From Roseiflexus castenholzii DSM 13941 (GTDB lineage: Bacteria; Chloroflexota; Chloroflexia; Chloroflexales; Roseiflexaceae): a stretch of DNA of 64,000 nt. The stretch covers positions 1,116,001 through 1,180,000 of the forward strand of contig NC_009767.1 in the NCBI RefSeq assembly GCF_000017805.1. The letters are read 5' to 3'. The position numbers were made by a program, and so were the translations under genes. The first letter of the stretch is position 1. Each line of letters starts with the position of its first letter. The notes below the pieces were generated by a model that saw only the letters and a program-made list of their open reading frames with translations, ran no database searches and was not told where the DNA came from. This document shows, piece by piece, positions 51,860-60,924 of this stretch.

Positions 51860-53995
51860 TCAACCGCCGTTTTCCTGCCCAATCGCCATGAGCAGATCGC
51901 TCGCCTCCCACGCCAGCATACCGCCGCGTAAGATCGTTATCCGGTCGAACCCGCGACGCATCAGCGCCGCGGCGGCGCGTTCACTGCGGCGACCGCTGCG
52001 GCATGCCAGCACAATGGGACGATCACGCCGCACGTTGTCGGAGTGGGTGAGCAATTCGTACAGCGGCAGCAACTCAGCCTGCGGAATGTGCCCCTGGCGA
52101 TACTCGCGCGGCTCGCGCACATCGATGACACGCGGCGGGTATGGGCTGCGGATCTGCTGCCATAACTCACGCGGCTCGATCATCGGAACCTGAAGTGGCG
52201 CACCTCGTTCTGGCAGCAGCGGTATGGCTTCTGGAGGGAGCGGACGCTTCGGCAGGTTCTGGCATTCGCGGAATGCGCGCACCTCGCATTCGTAAATGCA
52301 GACTGCCGGATCGAGCACGCGATGGAAAAGATGGTCAATCGCGTGATCTTCGTCCAGGAAATGGTCTGCTCCCACGTACTGCGTGAAGCCGGTGACGTCC
52401 ATCATCTGACGCACCGGCTGGCGCACGCGCACAAAGTAGACCCCGCCGCCACGATCACGATACTGGCGCACGATGGTCTGAAGCATCTTGATGCCGCTGA
52501 CATCACAGCGCTGCACGCTGTGCATGCGGAGCAAAAGAAATCGCTGGGTTGGATTCCTGGTCAGCAAAACGTTCATCTGCTCCTCAACATGATTGACGGC
52601 GCCAAAGTAGAGATCGCCAAGCACATCGACAACTGCCAGTTGTGGACACACCGGCAGATGTGGCTGATACTCCCAATGGCGGAAGGCGGCATCCGGCAGC
52701 ACGCTCTGGACGCGCGGCGCGCTGGTGCGCCACAGGTACGCGCCGAGCGACATCAGCACGCCGCTGATGATGGCAAATTGCAGCGGTACGAAGAGGGTTG
52801 CCGCCAGCGTAATCAGCGAAATGGTTCCATCAACGCGGTCGGCGCGCCAGATGCGCCGGATCGCCAGATGATCGACCATACTCCAGGCTGTGATTGCCAG
52901 CGCACCCGCCAATACCGGACGCGGCAGATGCGCGATCAGTGGCGCGAGCGGGAACATTGCGATGAGGACAAACACGCCGGAGAACGCATTCCCCAGGCTG
53001 GTACGCGCCCCTGACTGAAAACTCAATGCCGACCGGTTGAAGGAACCGGAGCACGGGTACCCGGAAAAGAAGCCTGCGCAGATATTCGCCAGCCCCTGCC
53101 CGATAAACTCCTGGTTGCTGTCGAGGCGTTGTTGCGAGTGCGTGGCAATGGCGCGCGCAATGGCTGAGGCTTCAACCAGCCCGATAATCGCCACTGCCAG
53201 CGCCCCGTTCGCCAGCGCCCCGATCAGGTTCAGGTCCAGCAGCGGCAGTTTGGCGAGCGGTGGGAGCGACTGCGGCAACACGCCAAGTGTGCGCACACCC
53301 GACTCCTCCAGACGCAGCACCCAGGCGATGGCCGACACAACAACCAGCGCGATCAGGAGCGTCGGCAGGCGTCGCCGCAATCGTTGCAGGGTGGCGATGA
53401 GCGCAATCGTCGCAACACCCAGCAGCAGACTCGGTAGATGGGTGCGTTGAATCTGCGCTGCGCTCAGAACGAACGTTTCAATAAGACCAACGCCCATCGG
53501 AAGGTCGAGACGCAAGATCGGGGCGATCTGATTGGAGATGATCAGGATGCCGGCGCCGGCCGTAAACCCAACGGCGACCGAGTCGGAAACGAAGTTGACC
53601 AGTAGCCCCAGGCGCGCCAGCCCAAAGATGAGGCGCAGTGCGCCTGCCAGCACTGCCAGCATGCCGGCGAGCGCCATGAACTCAGGTGTGCCGGGCGCGG
53701 CGAGCGGCAGGATGACCGAGAGGGTGAGCAGTGACGCCGTGTTGGTCGGACCGGTGTGCAGATGGCTCGATGATCCCCACAGAGCGCCGATAATAGATGC
53801 CACAATTGCGGAATACAGCCCCATTTCCGGCGGCAGACCGGCAAGGAGCGAGAATGCCAGCGCCTGTGGCAGCAGCACAAGCCCGACGGTCACGCCCGCC
53901 ACCAGGTCGGCGCGCAGGGTTTCGAGGGAGTAGCCGCGCATCACCTCCACAGGGCGCGCAATGGTTGCGGGAAATTTCTGCAAGGCGGCAAGCAT
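51860..53995 (-). CDS. SulP-family anion transporter with STAS and rhodanese domains
   Basis: A 711-aa fusion. Residues about 25-410 are the SulP membrane domain of ten or more helices (GVTVGLVLLPQALAFSLLAG, GLYSAIVASIIGALWG, NICAGFFSGYPCSGSFNRSA). A STAS domain (about 445-560, DVLGDLYFGAVNHVEEQM and VQRCDVSGIKMLQTIV) follows. The C-terminal 100 residues are a rhodanese (PRVIDVREPREYRQGHIP, and the active Cys in LACRSGRRSERAA near 665). SulP proteins move sulfate or bicarbonate. The rhodanese hints at sulfur chemistry on the same chain. ATG 53995 has no clear Shine-Dalgarno. Confidence 0.9.
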   Translation of the reverse strand: MLAALQKFPATIARPVEVMRGYSLETLRADLVAGVTVGLVLLPQALAFSLLAGLPPEMGLYSAIVASIIGALWGSSSHLHTGPTNTASLLTLSVILPLAAPGTPEFMALAGMLAVLAGALRLIFGLARLGLLVNFVSDSVAVGFTAGAGILIISNQIAPILRLDLPMGVGLIETFVLSAAQIQRTHLPSLLLGVATIALIATLQRLRRRLPTLLIALVVVSAIAWVLRLEESGVRTLGVLPQSLPPLAKLPLLDLNLIGALANGALAVAIIGLVEASAIARAIATHSQQRLDSNQEFIGQGLANICAGFFSGYPCSGSFNRSALSFQSGARTSLGNAFSGVFVLIAMFPLAPLIAHLPRPVLAGALAITAWSMVDHLAIRRIWRADRVDGTISLITLAATLFVPLQFAIISGVLMSLGAYLWRTSAPRVQSVLPDAAFRHWEYQPHLPVCPQLAVVDVLGDLYFGAVNHVEEQMNVLLTRNPTQRFLLLRMHSVQRCDVSGIKMLQTIVRQYRDRGGGVYFVRVRQPVRQMMDVTGFTQYVGADHFLDEDHAIDHLFHRVLDPAVCIYECEVRAFRECQNLPKRPLPPEAIPLLPERGAPLQVPMIEPRELWQQIRSPYPPRVIDVREPREYRQGHIPQAELLPLYELLTHSDNVRRDRPIVLACRSGRRSERAAAALMRRGFDRITILRGGMLAWEASDLLMAIGQENGG

Positions 53996-54184
53996 GGAGC
54001 GAGAGAACTAAGAATCGAGAACTGAGAACTGGTCCTGGACATTCAAGATTGGATGTTGGCGGGACGAATCTGCATAACACGCAGCAGTGAGAAATTGTGT
54101 TTTATGAACTCCACTGAAACACCTCAGGGGACATCGGGATATGTTGAACGCGCCAGGGCGCCTTCGCTTTCAAACGCGCGAAGC
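53996..54184. other. Intergenic stretch with GAGAACT repeat
   Basis: 54003-54031 holds GAGAACT-type copies directly upstream of the SulP gene. The rest is GC-rich and shows no gene. Confidence 0.45.
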
Positions 54185-54277
54185 TCAATCGTACATGGTT
54201 TGAGTAACCATACGTAAGGTGGACTTCTCAATATCTTCAACAATATTAAGATTGTTCTGTATGTTGCTCAAGTCCAT
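54185..54277 (-). other. 30-codon AT-rich frame after the broken methyltransferase
   Basis: ATG 54277 to TGA 54185 encodes 30 residues (MDLSNIQNNLNIVEDI onward) beginning 13 bp after the methyltransferase stop. Base composition changes back to GC-rich right after its stop. It may be the 5' remnant of a lost partner endonuclease gene or a chance frame. Confidence 0.3.
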
Positions 54278-54290
54278 AATCATATCGGCA

Positions 54291-55376
54291 CTACAGCAAG
54301 GTTTTCTGAACAAATTTCTCTTTTTCTACTTCTATTCGATTTTCTGCAAGTTTTACATATTTTTCCAGCATTTCTATGCCAATATAGTGGCGACCTTCCC
54401 GAATTGCTGCGATTGCGGTTGTGCCGCTTCCTATAAAACAGTCGAGAACGATTTCCTCGGGATCGGTAAGCAGCCTGATGACTCTGGAGGGCAGCTCGAC
54501 CGGAAATTTCGCCTCATGGTCATCATTACATCTTACGGATGGAATATACCATACCCCTCTCGACCCCCAATGTTTCCATTCTTCTGGAGAAAGTCTCTTT
54601 CTGTCGAATTTGGTGATGCCTGGTTTCCAGAAGAAATAGAGATATTCAAACTCATCCACTGAACGATACTAAAGGCTTGCCCAGCGCGAGTTCTCCCATG
54701 CCGCATCCTTCACCCATATCCTTCGATCATACGGGTACAACCCGGCCTGCAACGCCCAATCCTCGACCATCCCGCCAACTATCTTAACCCTCGTTTGTAC
54801 TTCATATTTACCACCGCGAATATTATTGCCGTGCAGCCGGCGGTCAATCGTCTGCTCGCTGCAACCGAGAAGCTTTGCGAGTTGATAACGATTATATCCG
54901 GGATGTTGTTCAATTGCTTTGAGAACATCCTCTCTCGTGACCGGCGATCGCTTCCTGTTCACCGCCTCCGCCTGAATGCGAGGCATGGTTTGATCTTTGA
55001 ACACGAGGATGTCGGCAATATTGATGACCAGAAATCCGCCGGGCTTGAGAATGGGGAAATGGAGCCGTATGACAGTGCTGAGCAGATTTTGCCATTCATC
55101 GAATGAGAGATGCTCTTCATATTCTTTTCCAACAAAATAGGGCGGCGACCAGACGCTCAAGGCGACGCTGTTCGGCTCTATTTGAGGAAGCAGTTGCTGC
55201 GCATCGCCGCAATACAGAGCATCGGGTTGCAGGAAGCGGTGCGCTGAGCGAGTCGAAGCGGTGTTCGCCTCCTGTTCACTCTGACCGTTCATTGGATACA
55301 GTGCGCGAAACGTTTCCTGCAAATCGCGCGGCAATCGGTCAATCCGCACAGGAATGTGTGGCGAGTCGTCGATCAT
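54291..55376 (-). pseudogene. DNA N4-cytosine-type methyltransferase gene with in-frame amber stop
   Basis: Two open frames in the same phase are separated only by TAG at 54671-54669. The upstream 235 codons hold motif IV, VWSPPYFVGKEY, plus a helix-turn-helix-like insert (YNRYQLAKLLGCSEQTIDRR). The downstream part holds motif I, CFIGSGTTAIAAIREG, and IGIEMLEKYV. Reading through TAG joins NSRWASL to YRSVDEFEYLYFFWKPG without a gap, so this is one gene of about 361 codons broken once. The 3' half is AT-rich and probably acquired. Termination leaves an N-terminal piece without a SAM site. Confidence 0.85.
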
Positions 55377-55549
55377 TGGTCAACTCTTGTGGTGCAGCGA
55401 ACCGGTGTTCTGATTAATATTATACGCGAGATCAGACCTGCTTCCGCGCTTGCATGTGAGCGTCGCCGGCGCCAATCCTGCTTTGGGGCGACCCGCCTGT
55501 TCGCCACGCCTGTGCCTCTGATTGACGTGCTACGTCATCTGATCGCCCC

Positions 55550-56374
55550 TTATCGCCCCGACTGCGCCGACGTGACCACCCATGCGCGGCGTCCATCGCT
55601 GATCCACTCGATGTCGCCGTCCACTCGTTCGTGGTACAGGCGCGCGCCGCCAATAGCGCGTTCGTGGTAGGTCTGCTGCGGTGCGTGCCGCGTCTGATAG
55701 CCGTCGCTGTAGACAATGACCGCAGGATGCAGCGACTCGACCAGCAGTGCGTGTGGGTCGTGCTGCCAGGGATAGACGAGCAGCGCAGCGCGGTCAGGCG
55801 CCTGGCGCTCGATCATGTCGGACGTGGCGCTATGCGCAAAGACCACGCTCGTCGCGCCATAATCAAGGCGCAGCAGCGCTCCCTGATCGGTGCAATCCAG
55901 CGTGTGCAGTGTCACGCCATCGATTGCCAGACGTTGCCCGGCGCGCAGCCTATGCACCGGTGTGGCATTGTGCGTCAGCGTCCGGCGCCAGGCGTCGAAC
56001 GTGGCGTTTGGCACGGTGTTTGGCGGCGCCAGCGCCCGTTGTGCCCGGTAGCGTTCCAGCGCCGCCACCTGCCCCGGAAGGCGTTGTCCGTCTGGTGAGG
56101 TCACAACTACCAGTGCCAGTTCACGCTGCCAGAACGGGAGGCGCCTTCCCAGCGCCGCCACCAGCGCGTCCGGATCGGCGCCGCCATCGATCAGCAGATA
56201 CCTGCCGTCAGGCGTCTGCACCAGCGCAGCATCTCCTGTCAGCGCCGGAAGAAACACGTGCAGGCGCCCATCGGGTCGCTGCATCCAGGCGAGTCCCAGC
56301 AGCGCAGCAATGATCAACCCAACGCGAGGAGCAAAACGGCGAAGAAAACCTGAGTCCGATGATGGTGCAGCCAT
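55550..56374 (-). CDS. ComEC-like metallo-beta-lactamase-fold protein lacking the metal ligands
   Basis: A 274-aa protein with one N-terminal transmembrane helix (about 17-32) and a beta-lactamase fold like the C-terminal domain of ComEC: LHVFLPALTGDAALVQTPDG, YLLIDGGADPDALVAALG, a strand ending ALVVVTSPDG, and VVFAHSATSDMIERQ. The family HxHxDH motif should follow that strand but reads SPDGQRLPGQ, so no metal site is left. It may be a binding or structural variant, or decayed. GGAGG lies 5-6 nt before ATG 56374. The neighbours, a methyltransferase pseudogene and pspA, give no help. Confidence 0.65.
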   Translation of the reverse strand: MAAPSSDSGFLRRFAPRVGLIIAALLGLAWMQRPDGRLHVFLPALTGDAALVQTPDGRYLLIDGGADPDALVAALGRRLPFWQRELALVVVTSPDGQRLPGQVAALERYRAQRALAPPNTVPNATFDAWRRTLTHNATPVHRLRAGQRLAIDGVTLHTLDCTDQGALLRLDYGATSVVFAHSATSDMIERQAPDRAALLVYPWQHDPHALLVESLHPAVIVYSDGYQTRHAPQQTYHERAIGGARLYHERVDGDIEWISDGRRAWVVTSAQSGR

Positions 56375-56485
56375 CGCCGCCTCCGATGCTGCGCAGGTCG
56401 CGCGGCTGCCTGCCGGATACGATTATACCCGTGAAACCTTACTGTGGCAACGACGTATATGGGGGTGTACAACGCCGTAACGCTG

Positions 56486-56494
56486 TGCTAGAAT
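56486..56494 (+). promoter_or_regulatory. Extended -10 promoter for pspA
   Basis: TGC then TAGAAT at 56486-56494, about 87 nt before ATG 56581. No good -35 visible. Confidence 0.4.
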
Positions 56495-56580
56495 GAACGG
56501 GCGACACGCCTGCATTCACCTGGACGGCAAAGGCGCGCCGGTCGGTAATGGAAGAGAACGATTGCAAGGAGGCTGGAGAC

Positions 56581-57243
56581 ATGTCGATCTTCGTCCGCAT
56601 CCGCGATATTCTGAGCGCCAATATCAACGCCCTGCTCGACAATGCGGAAGACCCTGAGAAAATGGCGAATGAGTATCTGCGCCAGTTGCACAACCAGGAG
56701 TACGAGGTCAAGACCAATGTCGCCGCTGCGATGGCGGACCTGGCGCGGCTCAATCGTATGGAAGCGCAGTATCTGGCTGAGGTTGAAAGTTGGGACCGCA
56801 AGGCCGAGGCGGCGTTGCGAGCTGGCGATGAGTCGTTGGCGAAGGCTGCCCTGGCGCGCAAGGTGCAGGCGCAGAAACTGTACGAGCAGTACCGCGACCA
56901 GTCTGACGCGCAGGAGCAGCAGGTCGAGCAACTGGAGCAGGCGCTGGTGCAGTTGCAAACGCGCGTCGCCGAAGTGCAGGCGAAGCGTGATCTGATTATC
57001 GCCAAGAAGAACCGCGCCCAGACGCAGGAAGCAATCCAGCGCACGGTGCGCCAGGCCACCCGTATCTCGGCGATGGACAAACTGGATCAACTCGAAAGTC
57101 GTGTTGATGATCGCCTTGACCAGGCTGAAGCGATGGCGAAGCTCGAAGGTGATACACTGGAGAACAAGTTCCGCAACCTGGAGCGTGATACTGCGGTCGA
57201 TGCCGAGTTCGAGGAATTGAAGCGCCGGCTGGGACAGGGTTGA
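56581..57243 (+). CDS. pspA: PspA/IM30 (Vipp1-like) family membrane-stress protein
   Basis: A 220-aa, almost wholly helical coiled-coil protein. The opening MSIFVRIRDILSANINALLD is the amphipathic membrane-binding helix of the family, and DPEKMANEYLRQL is typical. Long heptads run from about 25 to 190, and a short C-terminal helix DAEFEELKRRLG ends it. Such proteins form rings that stabilise membranes under stress. AAGGAGG lies 8 nt before the ATG and a strong terminator follows, so it is a single-gene unit. Whether it is PspA or Vipp1 cannot be decided by eye. Confidence 0.9.
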   Translation: MSIFVRIRDILSANINALLDNAEDPEKMANEYLRQLHNQEYEVKTNVAAAMADLARLNRMEAQYLAEVESWDRKAEAALRAGDESLAKAALARKVQAQKLYEQYRDQSDAQEQQVEQLEQALVQLQTRVAEVQAKRDLIIAKKNRAQTQEAIQRTVRQATRISAMDKLDQLESRVDDRLDQAEAMAKLEGDTLENKFRNLERDTAVDAEFEELKRRLGQG

Positions 57244-57271
57244 TTGGTATCTGAATGGGTCCAATCGTTGT

Positions 57272-57314
57272 GGGGCGAGGCGTCGGTTGGCGAACCGATG
57301 CCTCGCCCCTTTTT
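57272..57314 (+). terminator. Intrinsic terminator of pspA
   Basis: GGGGCGAGGC at 57272-57281 pairs with GCCTCGCCCC at 57300-57309, with a partly paired loop, followed by TTTTT. It starts 28 nt after the pspA stop. Confidence 0.9.
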
Positions 57315-57743
57315 GCAGGTGCGGCGGGCGTGTCGGGCTGAGGGGCGGTGACGAGGTGTACAGGGGTGAATTCTCGGTGTGCTTCTAAGATCACCCAAAA
57401 CCTGGACAATCCAGGACGCGGCGCGGCTGACGTTGGCTCCGACAGGCTCAGCCAACGTCAGCCACAAGACGGTCAACACGGGCTATTGTGCAACATCTGG
57501 TTGATCGCCCTATAAGCACGCTGCGACTGCCTGGCATCGGAAGGCGCAGGCAAGGGGAAGCGAAGCCTGCCTGCGCGGGCGAGACGCCGACTCGCACTAA
57601 CACGCGCCTGTCAGAAAACCTCCCCCTGAAAGGACGGCGCGGGCAGGTCCGAGACCTGCCCGTATAGCGGCTGCGGTGCTGCGCCCCTCCAATCGCTCAC
57701 AGTCGTAGCGGCGACCACAGGGGGCAGGTCGCAGACCTGTCTC
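57315..57743. other. Intergenic region with several perfect hairpins
   Basis: No gene is supported. Three perfect inverted repeats stand out. The first is 57425-57438 with 57450-57463 (14 bp, 11-nt loop). The second is 57641-57649 with 57653-57661 (GGGCAGGTC/GACCTGCCC). The third is 57725-57730 with 57734-57739 (CAGGTC/GACCTG). The last two share the core and lie just beyond the glgP stop. They could end or stabilise its transcript, although no T-run follows. Confidence 0.5.
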
Positions 57744-59885
57744 CTACGCCTGTATTTCTGCCACCGGCAGGTACAACCGCGTGACGTACTCCTTGACCAT
57801 GCGGCGGGTGCTGAATACCGGCGCAATGGTGGCAATCGATTCTTTTGCAATTGCCAGCCACCGGTGCGGGATACCGTCAGGTCCCCGGTCGTAATACGTC
57901 GGAATGACTTCCTGCTCCAAAATACGGTAGAGATGCTGCGAGTCGTGCCAGTCCTGCTCGTCCTGATTGCTGTACTCACGCTCTTCGCCGATTGCCCAGC
58001 CGTTCTTGCCGTTGTACGCCTCGGGCCACCAACCGTCGAGGATGCTGACATTGACGACGCCATTCAGCCCCGCCTTCTGCCCGCTGGTGCCGCTTGCCTC
58101 ATATGGGCGCCGCGGCGTGTTGAGCCAGACATCCACCCCCTGAACCAGCGCACGCGCCAGGGCCATATCATATTCCTCAACGAACAGAATGCGCCCAAGA
58201 AATCCAGGTTGCTGCGACATCTGATAAACCTGCTGGATGAACTGTTTCCCCGGATCGTCTGCCGGATGCGCTTTGCCCGCAAAAATAATCTGCACGGGCC
58301 GGTCGCTGCGATTGAGCAACGCCTTGAGACGCTCCGGCTCGCGAAACAGCAGCGTGGCGCGCTTGTAGGTGGCAAACCGGCGGGCAAAGCCAATCGTGAG
58401 AATCTTCTCGTCGAGCACGGGCCAGACCTGCGGTGGTGATCCCAACCGCAGATGACGCTGGCGAACACGTTCACGCGCCAGCATGACAAGATCGCGTTTC
58501 AACGCCTGTCGCGTCTCCCATAACTGATCGTCGGGAATGTCTCGCACCTTCTCCCAGCGGGCGACATTGTCGAGGTCCGCTTCCCAATCGGGGCCAAGCG
58601 CCGCATCGTACAGGCGGCGCATCGCAGGCGCCAGCCACGTGCTGCTGTGGATGCCGTTCGTGATCGAGGTGATCGGCACCTCATCCTGCGCTGTGCCTGG
58701 ATAGAGCCAGTGCCACATGCCGCGCGCCACATGACCGTGCAGTTTACTTACGCCATTGTGCACATGCGATCCCTTCAGCGCCAGCACGGTCATGGCGAAC
58801 GTTGGTCCCCACTGCTGATGTTGCAGCGCAATAGCGAAGAATTGCTCGCGCGTCAGTCCGAGTTGGGTCCAGAACGACCCAAAGTACTTCTCTATGAGGT
58901 GGAGCGGGAAGGCATCATTGCCCGCCGGCACCGGTGTGTGCGTGGTGAAGACCGACTGTGCGCGCACTTCGCGCCATGCCTCATCGAACGGCATGCCCTG
59001 CGCGACCTGCTCGCGCACCAGTTCGAGCACCAGGAACGCCGAGTGCCCTTCATTCATGTGCCAGACGTTCGGGTGAATACCAAGTTGACGCAGTGCGCGT
59101 ACCCCGCCAATGCCCAGAACAATTTCCTGCGCAATGCGCATTTCCTGGTCGCCGCCGTACAGACGCGCCGACAGTTCGCGGTCTTGCGGACTGTTCGGAT
59201 GAATGTCCGTGTCCATCAGGAACAGCGACACCCGCCCAACCTGGATGCGGTACACCTTGGCATAGATCGCGCGACCGGGCAGATCGACCTCGACGACCAC
59301 CTCGCGCCCGTCGGCAGTCAGCGCCTGCGTTGCCGCAATATCGGCGAAATTCAATTTAGAATAGATCGCCTCCTGCCAACCGCTCGGATCCAACCGCTGC
59401 CGGAAGTATCCTTGTGGGTAGATAAATCCAACGGCAACGAACGGCAACCCCAGATCACTCGCCTCTTTTACGTGATCGCCTGCCAGAACGCCAAGACCGC
59501 CTGAATAGATCGGCAATGACTCGTGAAGACCAAACTCCGCCGAGAAATAGGCGATCATCACATCGTTGCCGTTGCCATTGCCGAAGGTGCGGCGGTACCA
59601 GGTGTCCTCAGCCGCCATGTACCGGTCGAACGCCGCCATCACCTGGTCGTACTTCGCCAGATACGCCGGATCGGCGGCGGCGGCTTCGAGTTTGCGCTGG
59701 CGCACATCGCGCAGGAAATCGACCGGATTGTGATGATCCTCCTCCCACAGGTCAGCGTCGATGTGGCGATAGAGATCCTGCGCTTCGGGATGCCAACTCC
59801 ACCACAGGTTGTACGCCAGATCGCGGAGACGGGCGATCCGCTCAGGAATCGGTGTAAAGAGTAAATCGGCGCTTCTGATACTCAA
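57744..59885 (-). CDS. glgP: Alpha-glucan phosphorylase (GlgP, Thermotoga-type)
   Basis: A 713-aa PLP enzyme that releases glucose-1-phosphate from glycogen or maltodextrin. The N-terminal DUF3417-type region has PIPERIARLRDLAYNLWWSW. AYFSAEFGLHESLPIYSGGLG and NVWHMNEGHSAFLVLEL are conserved. The phosphate and PLP lysine region is ASGTSGQKAGLNGVVNVS near residue 605. The likely start is TTG 59885 with AAGGAGG 5 nt before it. The open frame to 59924 has no ribosome binding site. It lies alone on the minus strand, so regulation is probably independent of a glycogen operon. Confidence 0.92.
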   Translation of the reverse strand: MSIRSADLLFTPIPERIARLRDLAYNLWWSWHPEAQDLYRHIDADLWEEDHHNPVDFLRDVRQRKLEAAAADPAYLAKYDQVMAAFDRYMAAEDTWYRRTFGNGNGNDVMIAYFSAEFGLHESLPIYSGGLGVLAGDHVKEASDLGLPFVAVGFIYPQGYFRQRLDPSGWQEAIYSKLNFADIAATQALTADGREVVVEVDLPGRAIYAKVYRIQVGRVSLFLMDTDIHPNSPQDRELSARLYGGDQEMRIAQEIVLGIGGVRALRQLGIHPNVWHMNEGHSAFLVLELVREQVAQGMPFDEAWREVRAQSVFTTHTPVPAGNDAFPLHLIEKYFGSFWTQLGLTREQFFAIALQHQQWGPTFAMTVLALKGSHVHNGVSKLHGHVARGMWHWLYPGTAQDEVPITSITNGIHSSTWLAPAMRRLYDAALGPDWEADLDNVARWEKVRDIPDDQLWETRQALKRDLVMLARERVRQRHLRLGSPPQVWPVLDEKILTIGFARRFATYKRATLLFREPERLKALLNRSDRPVQIIFAGKAHPADDPGKQFIQQVYQMSQQPGFLGRILFVEEYDMALARALVQGVDVWLNTPRRPYEASGTSGQKAGLNGVVNVSILDGWWPEAYNGKNGWAIGEEREYSNQDEQDWHDSQHLYRILEQEVIPTYYDRGPDGIPHRWLAIAKESIATIAPVFSTRRMVKEYVTRLYLPVAEIQA

Positions 59886-60034
59886 GGACGCCTCCTTGAC
59901 CCCATCAGCCATCGCCGTTGACAATCATCGTCATGGAGATGGATCAGAATACACGCGGAGAACAGCGCGACGACGCGCTGCTCGTACTATACACGTTTCT
60001 GTGCAAGGACGCAAGTTAACCGGCTTTCGATTGT

Positions 60035-60859
60035 TTACGCAATTGTGCGCTCCATACGACGTTGCACAGCATAGTAGACGGCGATGAAATTGTAGATCAT
60101 GTGGAACAAATAGGTGAATGGCAGGAGTGTGAAGAGCGCCAGACCCAGCAGCGCGTGGACGTATACGATGCCATGCACCAGATTGAGCCGCGCGAACAGT
60201 TCTGTCCAGATGATACAGAAAATAATGCTGCGCACCAGGAGCCGATCCCATGGGAGACGCCCCGGTGTGCGGATGCCGCGCGCTGCCTGATCGATGTCTG
60301 CCACCACCGCGCCGCTCCGCTTTCGCAGCAGGGTGACCATGAGGTGGAGATTCCCCACAACTGCAAATCCGACAGCGATCCAGGTGATGCCCACGAAATA
60401 GGGTGCGAAATCGCCAAAGAGAAAGTGTGACTGGAGCGACTCACCGTTGCCGAAGATGAGCGCCAGCAGGTTGGCAGGCGTGTAGTTGAAACTTTCTTCC
60501 ATGTGCAATGCCACATCCGGCACCGGTTTGCCGAAGATGATGTGCGCAAAGACGATCAGCGCCGAAATGGTATAGCCGGTGACCTCGGTGATAATGGCGA
60601 TATGGTAGTAGAGATAGCCGCGTCCCCAGGTCGGGTTGGCACGCTTGTAGAAATGTTTGATCGGACCGAACAGCACCGCATGCAGCGCCTCGAAGAACCC
60701 CAGGCGGCGTGGCGCATGCTCGAAGGTCGGTGATACGCCGCGAAAACGCCGCCGTGTCGCAAGCGCCCATGCGAACCGTCCCAGCCGTACTCCGACGCCG
60801 ATCAGAAAAACGGTGATTGCGATCGGTGCTATGATATTCAGCACATTGATGATGATCAT
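60035..60859 (-). CDS. Membrane b-type cytochrome, NarI/DsrM/HdrE-like
   Basis: A 274-aa protein with five or six transmembrane helices. Histidines suited to heme b are on or next to helices: YLYYHIAIITEV, FAHIIFG, VGNLHLMVTLL, NLVHGIVYVHALLG and FTYLFHMIYN. The family forms the quinone-facing part of complexes with HdrD-type iron-sulfur subunits. AGGAGG sits 7 nt before ATG 60859. It is 65 bp downstream of the HdrD-like gene on the same strand, and both probably make one membrane complex that exchanges electrons between quinol and a thiol or other cytoplasmic acceptor. The real substrate is unknown. Confidence 0.75.
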   Translation of the reverse strand: MIIINVLNIIAPIAITVFLIGVGVRLGRFAWALATRRRFRGVSPTFEHAPRRLGFFEALHAVLFGPIKHFYKRANPTWGRGYLYYHIAIITEVTGYTISALIVFAHIIFGKPVPDVALHMEESFNYTPANLLALIFGNGESLQSHFLFGDFAPYFVGITWIAVGFAVVGNLHLMVTLLRKRSGAVVADIDQAARGIRTPGRLPWDRLLVRSIIFCIIWTELFARLNLVHGIVYVHALLGLALFTLLPFTYLFHMIYNFIAVYYAVQRRMERTIA

Positions 60860-60924
60860 GGTGCGCCTCCTTTTGCGGAACTTTCATGTGCGCAGCCTGC
60901 AACGATGCAGGGTGTTCCGGCGAT

